A DNA stretch of 64,000 nucleotides from Xanthobacteraceae bacterium. GTDB lineage: Bacteria; Pseudomonadota; Alphaproteobacteria; Rhizobiales; Xanthobacteraceae. Shown here in pieces: positions 11,070 through 19,964 of the stretch. Within the stretch, counting starts at the first letter, position 1, and each line of letters opens with the position of its first letter. The translations under genes and the position numbers were made by a program. The DNA lies in the NCBI GenBank assembly GCA_004297465.1, contig SCUB01000001.1, forward strand, positions 726,859-790,858, written 5' to 3'. The notes beneath the pieces were generated by a model. It was not told the DNA's origin. It searched no databases and worked only from the letters and a program-made list of their open reading frames with translations.

Positions 11070-11948
11070 TCATGCCGCCTTGCCGAACAATCCCGCCGGA
11101 CGCACCAGCAGCACGATGGCCATGATGACGAAGATCACCACGGCGGAAGCTTCGGGATAGATCAGCCGGGTAAACCCCTCGATGATGCCGAGGCTGACGC
11201 CGGAAATGATCGAGCCCATGATCGAACCCATGCCGCCGATCACCACCACCGCGAACACCACGATGACGATATCCGACCCCATCACCGGATTGACCTGGAA
11301 GATCGGCGCCGCCAGCACGCCGGCGAAGGCCGCCAGCGCCACGCCGAGACCGTAGGTCAGCGTGGTGAGCATCGGCACGTTGATGCCGAGCGCCTGCGCG
11401 ATCGCCGCATTCTCGGTGCCGGCGCGCAGATATGCGCCGAGTTTGGTGCGTTCGATGATGAACCATACCGCGAAACACACCGTCAGCGCCGCGACGATGA
11501 CCCATCCGCGATAATACGGCAGGAACATGAATCCGAGATTTAGCCCGCCCTGCAGCAGGTCGGGCACCGGATAGCTCTGCCCCGACACGCCATAGGCGTT
11601 GCGGAACAGCCCCTCGATGATGAGCGCGAGACCGAAGGTAAGCAGCAGGCCATAGAGATGATCGAGCCCCTTGAGGCGCCTGAGCAGCAGCACCTCGATC
11701 ACCACGCCAAACACGCCCACGATCAGCGGCGAGAGGATCAGCGCCGGCCAGTAGCCGATGCCGAGGAAGGTCAGGCCGAAATAGGCCATGAACGCGCCCA
11801 TCATGTAGAGCGCGCCGTGGGAAAAATTGACGATGTTGAGCAGGCCGAAAATGATCGCAAGGCCGAGGCTGAGGATGGCGTAGAACGAGCCGTTGATCAG
11901 CCCCACCAGCAGCTGGCCGAACAATGCCTGGGTGGAAAAATTGAACAT
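11070..11948 (-). CDS. livH: HAAT-type ABC transporter permease, LivH-like (operon 1)
   Basis: 292 residues and about eight membrane segments. Typical LivH features are NGSFYAILSLGLAIIFGLLN followed by VNFSHGALYMMGAF at the N-terminus, and GGMGSIMGSIISG in the C-terminal half, the loop contacting the ATPases. It pairs with LivM as the channel of the importer. The gene starts 88 bases after livK; the gap holds a strong stem-loop that probably lowers expression of the genes downstream of livK. Confidence 0.93.
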   Translation of the reverse strand: MFNFSTQALFGQLLVGLINGSFYAILSLGLAIIFGLLNIVNFSHGALYMMGAFMAYFGLTFLGIGYWPALILSPLIVGVFGVVIEVLLLRRLKGLDHLYGLLLTFGLALIIEGLFRNAYGVSGQSYPVPDLLQGGLNLGFMFLPYYRGWVIVAALTVCFAVWFIIERTKLGAYLRAGTENAAIAQALGINVPMLTTLTYGLGVALAAFAGVLAAPIFQVNPVMGSDIVIVVFAVVVIGGMGSIMGSIISGVSLGIIEGFTRLIYPEASAVVIFVIMAIVLLVRPAGLFGKAA

Positions 11949-12000
11949 CGCGCGCCTTTCGCGAAAACCGGGTCGCGCCGCTGGCCGCCGGCGCGGAAAG

Positions 12001-12031
12001 ACCGGGCGGAGCCTGGGTGGCCCCGCCCGGA
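12001..12031 (-). terminator. Stem-loop between livK and livH (operon 1)
   Basis: Six bases after the livK stop the minus strand reads CCGGGCGG, a 13-base loop containing a further three-pair stem, and the perfect complement CCGCCCGG, followed by TCTTTCC. The stem is eight GC-rich pairs. The short interrupted T-run suggests partial termination or 3'-end protection of the livK message rather than full termination, because the transport genes continue downstream. Such stem-loops after binding-protein genes usually raise the dose of the binding protein over the membrane parts. Confidence 0.6.
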
Positions 12032-12036
12032 AGGTG

Positions 12037-13245
12037 TCACTTCTTGATGAGCGGACAGGTGCTCTTGTCGAGCGGCTGGAACGCCTTTTCCGCCGGAATG
12101 GTCGAGACGAGCTTGTAGTAGTCCCACGGCGCCTTCGATTCCTCCGGCTTCTTGACCTGGAACAGGTACATGTCGTGGACCATGCGGCCGTCGTCGCGGA
12201 TCTTGCCGTTCTTGGCGAAGAAGTCGTTGATGGTCGCCGCCTTCATCGCCGCCATCACCTTAGCGGTGTCGTTGGTGCCGGCTTTCTTCACCGCCAGCAG
12301 GTACTGATAGGTCGATGAATACTGGCCGGCCTGCACCATGGTCGGCATCTTCTTGTTGAGGTCGAAGAAGCGCTTCGACCACGCCCGCGTTTCGTCGTTG
12401 AGATCCCAGTAGAAGGCTTCGGTCAGGTACATGCCCTGCGTCGCCTTGAGACCGAGCGCGTTGATGTCGGTGATGAAGACCAGCAGTCCGGCCAGCGACT
12501 GCTTCGGGGTGATGCCGAATTCCGCCGCCTGCTTGATTGAGTTGGTGGTGTCGGTGCCGGCATTGGCGAGCCCGATGATCTGCGCGCCGGAGGCCTGCGC
12601 CTTGAGCAGGAACGCCGAGAAGTCGGAACCGGGGAACGGATGGCGCGATGTGCCGAGCACCTTGCCGCCGTTGGCCACCACCACCGCCGCGGAGTCGGCC
12701 TCGAGCGCATGACCGAAGGCATAGTCGGCGGTCAGAAAGTACCAGGTCTTGCCGTTGGGCTGGCTCGAAACCGCGCCGGCGGTGCCGTTGGCCAGCGAAT
12801 AGGTATCGTAGGTGTAATGGATGGTGACGTCGTTGCACTCCTTGTTGGTGAGCGCGGTGGTGGCGGCGCCGTTGACGATCGCGATCTTGTTCTTCTCCTT
12901 GGCGATCTTGCTGGCGGCGAGCGCCGTCGAGGACGTCACGAGGTCGGTGACGAGATCGACGCCGTCCTTCTCGAACCATTCGCGCGCCTTGTTGGCGGCG
13001 ATGTCGGCCTTGTTCTGGTGATCGGCCGAGACGACCTCGACCTTGAACGAGGGTTTCTCCTTGGCGATGAAATCATCGACCGCCATCTTGGTGGCCGATA
13101 CCGAACCCTGACCCGAGAGGTCGGAATAGAGGCCGGACAGATCGGTGAGGACGCCGATCCTGACGGTCTGGGGCGCCTGGGCGAAAGCCGAACCGCCGAG
13201 CGCCAGGCCGGCGACGGTGGCAAGCAGAACAGTCTTGCTGAGCAT
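12037..13245 (-). CDS. livK: ABC transporter substrate-binding protein, LivK/HAAT family (operon 1)
   Basis: 402 residues from the ATG at 13245, which has an AGGGAGA ribosome binding site. A signal peptide (MLSKTVLLATVAGLALGGSAFA) directs it to the periplasm. The mature protein begins with the family's RIGVLTDLSGLYSDLSG and continues as a Peripla_BP_6 domain to the end. It captures the ligand and delivers it to LivHM. The head gene of the operon is a CoA ligase, so the ligand may be a fatty or aromatic acid rather than an amino acid; the sequence alone does not decide. It sits between livF (38 bases upstream) and livH. Confidence 0.92.
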   Translation of the reverse strand: MLSKTVLLATVAGLALGGSAFAQAPQTVRIGVLTDLSGLYSDLSGQGSVSATKMAVDDFIAKEKPSFKVEVVSADHQNKADIAANKAREWFEKDGVDLVTDLVTSSTALAASKIAKEKNKIAIVNGAATTALTNKECNDVTIHYTYDTYSLANGTAGAVSSQPNGKTWYFLTADYAFGHALEADSAAVVVANGGKVLGTSRHPFPGSDFSAFLLKAQASGAQIIGLANAGTDTTNSIKQAAEFGITPKQSLAGLLVFITDINALGLKATQGMYLTEAFYWDLNDETRAWSKRFFDLNKKMPTMVQAGQYSSTYQYLLAVKKAGTNDTAKVMAAMKAATINDFFAKNGKIRDDGRMVHDMYLFQVKKPEESKAPWDYYKLVSTIPAEKAFQPLDKSTCPLIKK

Positions 13246-13283
13246 TCTTATCTCCCTTGGTTGTTGGCGTTGCGGCGCGAGCC

Positions 13284-13991
13284 TCAAACACCGAGCAATT
13301 CGTTAAGTTTTCCCATCTTCGCTTCGAGTTCGTGATGAGCGACTTCCATCACCACGTGCCCCTCTTCGATCACATAATGGCGGTCGGCCAGGGGTGCGGC
13401 AAACACGAAATTCTGCTCGGCAAGCAGCATGGTGTAGCCGAGCGACTTGAGCTTTCGCACAACCTCGCCGATGCGCTTGACGATGACAGGCGCGAGCCCC
13501 TCGGTGATCTCGTCGAGCACCAGGATGTCGGCGCCGGTGCGCAGCACGCGGGCAATCGCCAGCATCTGCTGCTCGCCGCCGGACAGCTTGGTGCCCGGAC
13601 TGTTGCGGCGCTCCTTGAGGTTGGGGAACATCTCGAACAATTCGTCGATCGACAGCCCCTCGCCCCTGGCGCGCGGCGGCAGCGCGAGGTTTTCCTCGGT
13701 CGAAAGCGTCGAGAAGATGCCACGCTCCTCCGGACACCAGCCGACGCCGAGCCGGGCGATGCGGTGCGGCGGCATGCCGATGGTTTCCTGCCCGGCGATC
13801 CTGATCGAGCCGACGCGGCGCCCCACCAGCCCCATAATCGAGCGAATGGTGCTGGAGCGCCCCGAGCCGTTGCGGCCGAGGAGCGTCACCAACTCGCCGC
13901 GGCGGACATGGATGTCGATGCCGTGCAGCACGTGGGACTCGCCGTAATAGGCATGCAGTCCTGAAATCTCGAGCGCGTTATCCGTCGTCAT
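13284..13991 (-). CDS. livF: ABC transporter ATP-binding protein, LivF-like, with altered Walker A (operon 1)
   Basis: 235 residues, the usual LivF size. Signature LSGGEQQMLAIARVL, Walker B ILVLDEITEGLAP and the switch region are intact. The Walker A reads GRNGSGRSST: residue 45 is Arg (codon at 13857-13859, CGC) where nearly all ABC ATPases have the Lys that holds the ATP phosphates. The three other liv-type ATPases in this window have the normal GKT or GKTS. The protein should form a heterodimer with LivG and power the importer; the change suggests one weak or inactive ATP site. The start overlaps the livG stop as ATGA. Confidence 0.92.
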   Translation of the reverse strand: MTTDNALEISGLHAYYGESHVLHGIDIHVRRGELVTLLGRNGSGRSSTIRSIMGLVGRRVGSIRIAGQETIGMPPHRIARLGVGWCPEERGIFSTLSTEENLALPPRARGEGLSIDELFEMFPNLKERRNSPGTKLSGGEQQMLAIARVLRTGADILVLDEITEGLAPVIVKRIGEVVRKLKSLGYTMLLAEQNFVFAAPLADRHYVIEEGHVVMEVAHHELEAKMGKLNELLGV

Positions 13992-14740
13992 GCGGCTTGC
14001 CCCACATAGGCTTCGAGCACGGCGGGATTCTTCGAGACTTCCTGATACGAGCCCTCGGCCAGCACCTGTCCGCGCTGCAGCACGGTAATGCGGTCGCACA
14101 GATTGGCGACCACGCGCATGTTGTGCTCGACCATCAGGATGGTGCGGTTGGCCGAGACCTTGCGGATCAGTCCGACCACGCGGTCGATGTCCTCATGGCC
14201 CATGCCCTGGGTCGGCTCGTCGAGCAGCATCAGTTCGGGATCGAGCGCCAGCGTGGTGGCGATCTCGAGCGCGCGCTTGCGGCCATAGGGAAGTTCAGCC
14301 GCCACCGCATCGACGAAGCTGGTCAGGTCGACTTGCCGCAGCAATTCCATGGCCTGATCGTTGAAGGCGTCGAGACAGCGCATCGAACGCCAGAACTGCG
14401 TCGCCACGTTGGCCTTGCGCTGCAGGCCGACGCGCACGTTGTCGAGCACGGAAAGATGCGGGAACGTCGCCGAGATCTGGAACGAGCGCACCAACCCGCG
14501 CCGCGCGGTCTCCGCCGGGCGCTCGTGGGTGATGTCGACGCCGTTGAAGACGATCCTGCCCCGGGTCGGCGGCAGGAACTTGGTCACCAGGTTGAATACG
14601 GTGGTCTTGCCGGCGCCGTTGGGACCGATCAGGGCGTGGATCGCGCCGCGCCTGACATTCAGGTTGACGTTCTCGACGGCGGTGAAGCCCGCGAACACCT
14701 TCTGCAACCCGGTGCATTCGAGGATATAGTCTTCCGCCAT
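13988..14740 (-). CDS. livG: ABC transporter ATP-binding protein, LivG-like (operon 1)
   Basis: 250 residues. The Walker A GPNGAGKTTVFN, the LivG-typical insert with RTFQ-like SFQISATFPHLSVLDNV, an ABC signature replaced in this subgroup by ELPYGRKRALEIATTL, and Walker B LMLLDEPTQGMGHED are all visible. It is one half of the ATPase pair of the importer. The normal Walker A here contrasts with its altered partner LivF. It begins 49 bases after the CoA ligase gene and overlaps livF by four bases, so all are probably one transcript. Confidence 0.94.
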   Translation of the reverse strand: MAEDYILECTGLQKVFAGFTAVENVNLNVRRGAIHALIGPNGAGKTTVFNLVTKFLPPTRGRIVFNGVDITHERPAETARRGLVRSFQISATFPHLSVLDNVRVGLQRKANVATQFWRSMRCLDAFNDQAMELLRQVDLTSFVDAVAAELPYGRKRALEIATTLALDPELMLLDEPTQGMGHEDIDRVVGLIRKVSANRTILMVEHNMRVVANLCDRITVLQRGQVLAEGSYQEVSKNPAVLEAYVGQAA

Positions 14741-14789
14741 TCAACAGGTCCGTTGGTTCGAGAACAGACGTCGGGAGACGGTCAAAAGA

Positions 14790-16430
14790 TCAGCCATGGA
14801 TGGCGGCCGCCGAACCGACCTGCTGGCGCAGCACGAATTTCTGCACCTTGCCGGTCGAGGTTTTGGAGATCGGCCCGAACACGAACTGCTTGGGTGTCTT
14901 GAACGCGGCGAGCCGCTCGCGGCAGAACGCGTTGAGCTCGGCTTCGGTCGCCTGCGCGCCCTCCTTCAGTTCGATGAACGCGCACGGCACCTCGCCCCAT
15001 TTCGGATCGGGCTTGGCCACCACGGCGGCCACCAGCACCGCGGGATGCTTGTAGAGCACATCCTCGACCTCGACCGAGGAGATGTTCTCGCCACCTGAGA
15101 TGATGATGTCCTTGGAGCGGTCCTTGATCACCACATAGCCGTCGGGATCGAGCACCGCGAGATCGCCGGTGTGGAACCAGCCGCCGGCAAAGCTGGCCTG
15201 GGTCGCCTTCGGGTTCTTCAGGTAGCCCTTCATGACGATGTTGCCGCGGAACATCACCTCGCCCATGGTTTCGCCATCGGCCGGCACGACCCGCATCGTC
15301 TCCGGATTGATGACGGTGACGGCTTCCTCCAGGTGATACGGCACGCCCTGGCGGCGGTTGAGCTGGGCGCGCTCCTCCATCGGCAGGGCGTCCCAGCCGG
15401 GCTGCTGCGCGCACACCGCGGCCGGGCCGTAGACTTCGGTCAGGCCATAGACATGAGTGAGCCGGATGCCGGCCTTCTCCGCGCCTTCGAGCACGGCGAC
15501 TGGCGGCGCGGCGCCGGCGATGAGGCCGGCGATCTGGCGCGTCGGCTTGCGGGAGGCGGCCTGCGGCGAATTGATGAGCGCATTATAGACAATCGGCGCG
15601 CCACACATATGGGTGACGCCGTATTTGTCGATCAGCTCGAAGATTTTTGCCGGATCGACCTTGCGCAGACAGACGTTGACGCCGGCCACGGCCGCGATGG
15701 TCCACGGGAAGCACCAGCCGTTGCAGTGGAACATCGGCAGCGTCCACAGGTAGACCGGATGCGCCGGCATGCTCCACGACACGATGTTGCTGACCGCGTT
15801 GAGATACGCGCCACGATGGTGGTAGACGACGCCCTTGGGATCGCCGGTGGTGCCCGAGGTGTAGTTGAGCGTGATGGAGTCCCACTCGTCGGGCGGCAGC
15901 TTCCAGGTGAAATCCGGATCGCCCGCGGCGATGAAATCCTCGTATTCGACCTCGCCGATGCGCTGGCCCCCGAACGCCTTGTCGTCGACATCGATGACAA
16001 ACGGCTTTGCGCCCTTCATCAGCGCCAGCGCGCGCGTGATGACGGGCCCGAACTCGGGGTCGACCAGCAGCACCCTGGCCTCGCCGTGGTCGAGCATGAA
16101 GGCGATGGCCTCGGCGTCGAGGCGGATGTTGAGGGTGTTGAGCACCGCGCCGATCATCGGCACCGCGAACGCGCTCTCGTACATCGCCGGAATGTTCGGC
16201 AGCATCGCCGCCACGGTATCGTTCACCCCGATGCCGCGCGCGGCGAGCGCCGAGGCGAAGCGGCGGCAGCGCGCGTAAGTTTCCCGCCAGGTGAAGGCGC
16301 GGTCCTCATAGACCATGCTGGTGAGTTGGGGATGGACGCTGGCGGTGCGCTCGATGAAGCTGAGCGGCGACAGCGGTACGTAATTGGCGGCGTTCTTGTC
16401 GAGGTCCGTCGCATATGCGCTCGTGGGCAT
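14790..16430 (-). CDS. AMP-forming acyl-CoA ligase, head of liv operon 1
   Basis: 546 residues from the ATG at 16430 with the ribosome binding site GGAAGGGAGA. The AMP-binding (ANL) family motifs are complete: TLNYTSGTTGDPKGVVYHHRG (P-loop; key part TSGTTGDPKG), TGLTEVYGPA-like HVYGLTEVYG, and the hinge GDLAVLDPDGYVVIKDRSKDII. The C-terminal catalytic lysine sits in ISKTSTGKVQKFVLR. It activates a carboxylic acid to its acyl-CoA with ATP. The position at the head of a liv operon suggests that it activates the imported compound. The chain length resembles medium-chain or aromatic ligases; the substrate is unknown. The lysine context is close to the PX4GK acetylation motif, with Pro replaced by Ser. 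Confidence 0.92.
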   Translation of the reverse strand: MPTSAYATDLDKNAANYVPLSPLSFIERTASVHPQLTSMVYEDRAFTWRETYARCRRFASALAARGIGVNDTVAAMLPNIPAMYESAFAVPMIGAVLNTLNIRLDAEAIAFMLDHGEARVLLVDPEFGPVITRALALMKGAKPFVIDVDDKAFGGQRIGEVEYEDFIAAGDPDFTWKLPPDEWDSITLNYTSGTTGDPKGVVYHHRGAYLNAVSNIVSWSMPAHPVYLWTLPMFHCNGWCFPWTIAAVAGVNVCLRKVDPAKIFELIDKYGVTHMCGAPIVYNALINSPQAASRKPTRQIAGLIAGAAPPVAVLEGAEKAGIRLTHVYGLTEVYGPAAVCAQQPGWDALPMEERAQLNRRQGVPYHLEEAVTVINPETMRVVPADGETMGEVMFRGNIVMKGYLKNPKATQASFAGGWFHTGDLAVLDPDGYVVIKDRSKDIIISGGENISSVEVEDVLYKHPAVLVAAVVAKPDPKWGEVPCAFIELKEGAQATEAELNAFCRERLAAFKTPKQFVFGPISKTSTGKVQKFVLRQQVGSAAAIHG

Positions 16431-16682
16431 CGACGTGTCTCCCTTCCTCACGGAAGCGTAGGGGGCCGCTCCGTGACAGTCCCAGGCCGCGGCCTTGTAA
16501 AGGCTGACCTGTGTCGCTGCATTATTGACAGGCATTTGTCCGACCGCCAGTGCTATTTAAGTTTAACTGAGGCATCGTCGCGCATTCTGGTAAACACCGG
16601 CGGCAAAGGATGGACGCGGGAAAGCTTGCGGCGGCGGTTTCCCATTCCCGGACATGGCACCGGCGGAGAAGGACATTCCCTC

Positions 16683-17132
16683 ATGCGTTATCTTCACACG
16701 ATGCTGCGGGTTCGCGACCTCGACGCCGCCCTGCGCTTCTTCTGCGACGCGCTCGGCCTCGAACAGGTCCAGCGCATCGACAGTGACCGGGGCCGGTTCA
16801 CGCTGATATTCCTTGCGGCGCCGGCGGACAGCGCCCGCGTGGACGGGACGAAAGGACGCGGCGCCCCGCTCATCGAGCTGACCTGGAACTGGGACGCCGA
16901 GGACTATGGCGATGCACGCTATTTCGGCCACCTCGCCTTCGAGGTCGATGATATCTATGCCGCCTGTGACCGCCTGATGAAGGCCGGCGTCACCATCAAC
17001 CGGCCGCCGCGCGACGGCGCGATGGCGTTTGTGCGCTCGCCCGACCGCCAATCGGTCGAACTCCTGCAAAAGGGCGCGGCGCTGGCCCCGGCCGAGCCGT
17101 GGCTGTCGATGCCCAATACCGGGCACTGGTAA
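16683..17132 (+). CDS. Glyoxalase I-like VOC metalloenzyme
   Basis: 149 residues, the length of bacterial lactoylglutathione lyase. The fold's four metal ligands can be placed: His5 in RYLHTMLRVRD, a Glu in LIELTWNW, a His in YFGHLAFEVDD and a Glu near the C-terminus in SVELLQKG. This set fits GloA, which converts the methylglyoxal-glutathione adduct to lactoylglutathione. The start has GGAGAAGG upstream. The gene is divergent from the CoA ligase operon, with about 250 bases between them. That gap contains TTGACAGGCATTTGTC, a short dyad of possible regulatory use. Confidence 0.88.
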   Translation: MRYLHTMLRVRDLDAALRFFCDALGLEQVQRIDSDRGRFTLIFLAAPADSARVDGTKGRGAPLIELTWNWDAEDYGDARYFGHLAFEVDDIYAACDRLMKAGVTINRPPRDGAMAFVRSPDRQSVELLQKGAALAPAEPWLSMPNTGHW

Positions 17133-17287
17133 TCGCGCCAGCATGCTTTTGCTCGCGTGAAGGATCACGGGCCGCGCGCCTCCGCCAATTGCAGGACTGC
17201 GGCAACACTGCCCGGCGATCTTTATGCAAGTGTGTGCGGATTGTATCGAATTGTGACCGGCTGCCGCCGCTTTCTTCCCAAGCGGGA

Positions 17288-17305
17288 CAAAGTGCCTATA
17301 CTTTG
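17288..17305 (+). promoter_or_regulatory. Inverted repeat over a -10-like hexamer before the kinase gene
   Basis: CAAAGT-GCCTAT-ACTTTG is a perfect six-base inverted repeat with a six-base spacer, ending 34 bases before the kinase start. The hexamer TATACT (17297-17302) within it resembles a -10 box, but no good -35 box lies 17 bases upstream. The arrangement suggests an operator where a bound regulator would block or aid transcription. Autoregulation by the OmpR-type partner is only an inference. Confidence 0.4.
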
Positions 17306-17339
17306 CCCAACGGACCCTTAGCGCCCTCTCCGGACCGCC

Positions 17340-19022
17340 ATGACTCAAGCGCCACTCCTGCCGGACCACACGCTGGCATTCTCCCGACTGGACGAGCGGC
17401 GGCGCTTCGAATTGCTGCAGGGCGGACTCGACCTGATCGATCAGGGATTGACCGTGTTCGACGGCGATCTGCGACTGGTGGCCTGGAACCAGCGGTTCTT
17501 CACGCTACTGGAATTTCCGATGGAGCTCGCCCGGGTCGGCACCCCGTTCGCCGAATTCATGCGCTTCAACGCATTGCGCGGCGAATACGGCGAGGGCGAC
17601 ATCGAGAGCCAGGTCGCCGAGCGCGTGCGTCTGGCGCGCTCGTTCCAGCCGCATTACCTCGAACGCAAGCGGCCCAACGGCTCGATTATCGCGGTGCGCG
17701 GCGAGCCCCTGCCCCATCGCGGCTTTGTCACCATCTACACCGACATTACCCGGCAGCGCGACCACCAGCGCCTGATCGAGGAGCGCAACGTCGAGCTTGA
17801 CGCCCGCGTGCGCGAACGCACCGCCGAACTCGAAGCCGCCAATGCAGGGCTGCACCGGGCCATGGCCGACCAGAAACGCATGAGCGCGGCGCTGGTCCAG
17901 GCTCAGAAAATGGAAGCCGTCGGCAAGCTGACCGGCGGGCTTGCCCACGACTTCAACAACCTCTTGACCATCGTCATCGCCAACCTCGCCGAACTGCGCG
18001 AGCGGCACAACACCGGCGCCGAGTTCAACGAATTCCTCGACCCCGCCATCGCCGCCGCGCGGCGCGGCGCCGACATCACCCGCCGCCTGCTCGCCTTCGC
18101 GCGCCAGCAGCCGCTGGAACCGCGCTCGGTGGAGGTCAACGGCGTGGTTTCCAATATCCTGACGCTGCTGCGGCGCTCGCTGCCCGCCAGCATCGGCATC
18201 GCCACCCAATCCCCGGACGGCGAGCTATTCTGTCTGGTCGATCCAGCCCAGTTGGAGAACACGCTGCTCAATCTCGCGCTCAACGCCCGCGACGCCATGC
18301 CGAAGGGCGGCGGCCTCGTCATCCGCATCGGCCGCCATGTCGTCACCGACAAGGAAGCCGCCGAGCTGGATATCGCGCCGGACCGCTATGTCTCGCTCGC
18401 AGTCGAGGATACCGGAACGGGCATGGATCCGGCGACGCTGACGCGGGTGTTCGAGCCGTTCTACACCAGCAAGGAATTCGGCGCCGGCAGCGGACTGGGA
18501 CTCTCGATGGTGTACGGCTTCGCCCGGCAGTCGGGTGGCGCCGTCCGCATCCGCAGCGAGCCGGGCAACGGCACCATTGTCACGCTGCTGCTGCGCGAGG
18601 GCAGCAAGGCCTGCGCCGCCGCCACCGAACCGCCGCGCACCGCCAGGTCGCCTCGCGGGGCGCGCCATGTCGCGCTGCTGGTGGAGGACGACACCGATGT
18701 GCGCACCGTGATCCGCCGCCAACTGACCGACCTCGGCCATCTGGTGATCGAGGCCGGCGGCGGCATCGAAGCCGCCAACATCCTGGAGAACGTGCCCGAA
18801 CTGTCGCTGCTGGTGTCCGACATCATGATGCCCGGCGATCTCGACGGCCGCCGGCTGGCCGAACAGGCGCGGCGCCGCCGCCCCGACCTGCCGGTCGTGC
18901 TCATCACCGGCTATGCCGAGCGGCTCGATGGACCCGACAACGCCGGACAGGCCTTCGTCGTGCTCGGCAAGCCCTGCACCCGCGAGGAACTGGCCGCCGC
19001 CATCGACGAGGCCACCGCATGA
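17340..19022 (+). CDS. Hybrid sensor histidine kinase with PAS and receiver domains
   Basis: 560 residues without membrane segments, so probably cytosolic. Order: a PAS domain of the PAS-4/7 type (about 28-138, with VFDGDLRLVAWNQRF), a coiled-coil linker (140-190), a HisKA domain with His203 in GGLAHDFNNLL, and an HATPase (N box NLALNARDAMP near 311-321, G boxes DTGTGMD and SGLGLSM). The C-terminal receiver has acidic ED at 449-450 and Asp494 in SDIMMPGDLDG. The signal is unknown. The next gene overlaps it by four bases (ATGA) and encodes an OmpR-family regulator, its likely output. Confidence 0.93.
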   Translation: MTQAPLLPDHTLAFSRLDERRRFELLQGGLDLIDQGLTVFDGDLRLVAWNQRFFTLLEFPMELARVGTPFAEFMRFNALRGEYGEGDIESQVAERVRLARSFQPHYLERKRPNGSIIAVRGEPLPHRGFVTIYTDITRQRDHQRLIEERNVELDARVRERTAELEAANAGLHRAMADQKRMSAALVQAQKMEAVGKLTGGLAHDFNNLLTIVIANLAELRERHNTGAEFNEFLDPAIAAARRGADITRRLLAFARQQPLEPRSVEVNGVVSNILTLLRRSLPASIGIATQSPDGELFCLVDPAQLENTLLNLALNARDAMPKGGGLVIRIGRHVVTDKEAAELDIAPDRYVSLAVEDTGTGMDPATLTRVFEPFYTSKEFGAGSGLGLSMVYGFARQSGGAVRIRSEPGNGTIVTLLLREGSKACAAATEPPRTARSPRGARHVALLVEDDTDVRTVIRRQLTDLGHLVIEAGGGIEAANILENVPELSLLVSDIMMPGDLDGRRLAEQARRRRPDLPVVLITGYAERLDGPDNAGQAFVVLGKPCTREELAAAIDEATA

Positions 19023-19753
19023 GCGGCAGCTTGAACCCAGCGCCCGAGCCGCGCAGCATCTTTGTCGTCGAGGACACCGCCGATGTCGCGCGCGTGCTGT
19101 GCACGACATTGACCAATTTCGGCTTCCGCCCCGAACATTTCCTCACCGGGCGCGATTTCCTGCACCGGCTGCGCAGCGAGGTTCCGGCCCTGTGCATCAT
19201 CGATCTCGGGCTGCCGGACATGGACGGCATCGAGCTGGTGCGCAAGGTACGGCAAAACCGCGGCTGCCCGATCATGATCCTGACCGGCCGCCACCATGTC
19301 ACCGACCGCATTCTCGGGCTGGAGCTGGGCGCCGACGACTATGTGGTCAAGCCGTTCGAACCGCGCGAGGTGGTGGCGCGCATCAACAGTATCCTGCGCC
19401 GGGTCGACCGGGCGCGCTGCGAAGGGCGCGGCGAGCACCGCATCGCCTGTTTCGCCGGCTGGAGCTTCACCGTGGACTGCAACCGCCTGGTTGCGCCGGG
19501 CGGGCGCGAGGTCGAGCTTTCACTGGCCGAGGCGCGACTGTTGGAGGCCTTTCTGGAGCGTCCGAACCGCATTCTTTCGCGCGCCCAGCTGATGGGCGAG
19601 CACGAACTCGAATCGCTGGACCGCAGCATCGATGTCCGGGTGTCGCGCCTGCGCCGCAAGCTGCAGGACGGCGCCGCCGCCCCCGAACTCATCAAGACGG
19701 TTTACGGCGCCGGCTATCTGCTGAACACCCCGGTAGAATGGTCGCCGGAATAA
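19019..19753 (+). CDS. OmpR-family response regulator
   Basis: 244 residues. The receiver domain (about 13-125) has the acidic pocket VVEDT, Asp62 in CIIDLGLPDMDG, Thr in ILTGRHH and Lys in YVVKPFEPREV. A C-terminal winged helix (about 150-240) has the OmpR-type LMGEHELESLDRSIDVRVSRLRRKL and ends in YGAGYLL. It binds DNA after phosphorylation by the hybrid kinase encoded just upstream with an ATGA overlap. Targets are unknown; the inverted repeat before the kinase gene is one candidate. Confidence 0.94.
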   Translation: MSGSLNPAPEPRSIFVVEDTADVARVLCTTLTNFGFRPEHFLTGRDFLHRLRSEVPALCIIDLGLPDMDGIELVRKVRQNRGCPIMILTGRHHVTDRILGLELGADDYVVKPFEPREVVARINSILRRVDRARCEGRGEHRIACFAGWSFTVDCNRLVAPGGREVELSLAEARLLEAFLERPNRILSRAQLMGEHELESLDRSIDVRVSRLRRKLQDGAAAPELIKTVYGAGYLLNTPVEWSPE

Positions 19754-19964
19754 GGCGCCGGGCGGCCGCGCGGACGGGGGTATGTTTTGGCGGCGACGAT
19801 GGCTTGCCGCTGCGGCCAAAGGCCACTATACGTCTCCGGCGCTGCCGCCGGCTCCCTTTTCCGGGATTCGTCGCGCGGCGCTCCGGTTCCGGTCCTATGG
19901 GCTTGACGACGCAGGGGGTTTCCCCAACGGGTCAGGGTCAGAAGATCGCAGCATCCGGCCATCC

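Noticed and set aside
16527..16540. GACA-N6-TGTC between the CoA ligase and the VOC gene as an operator
   Set aside because: A four-base dyad is expected often by chance and there is no adjacent regulator gene.
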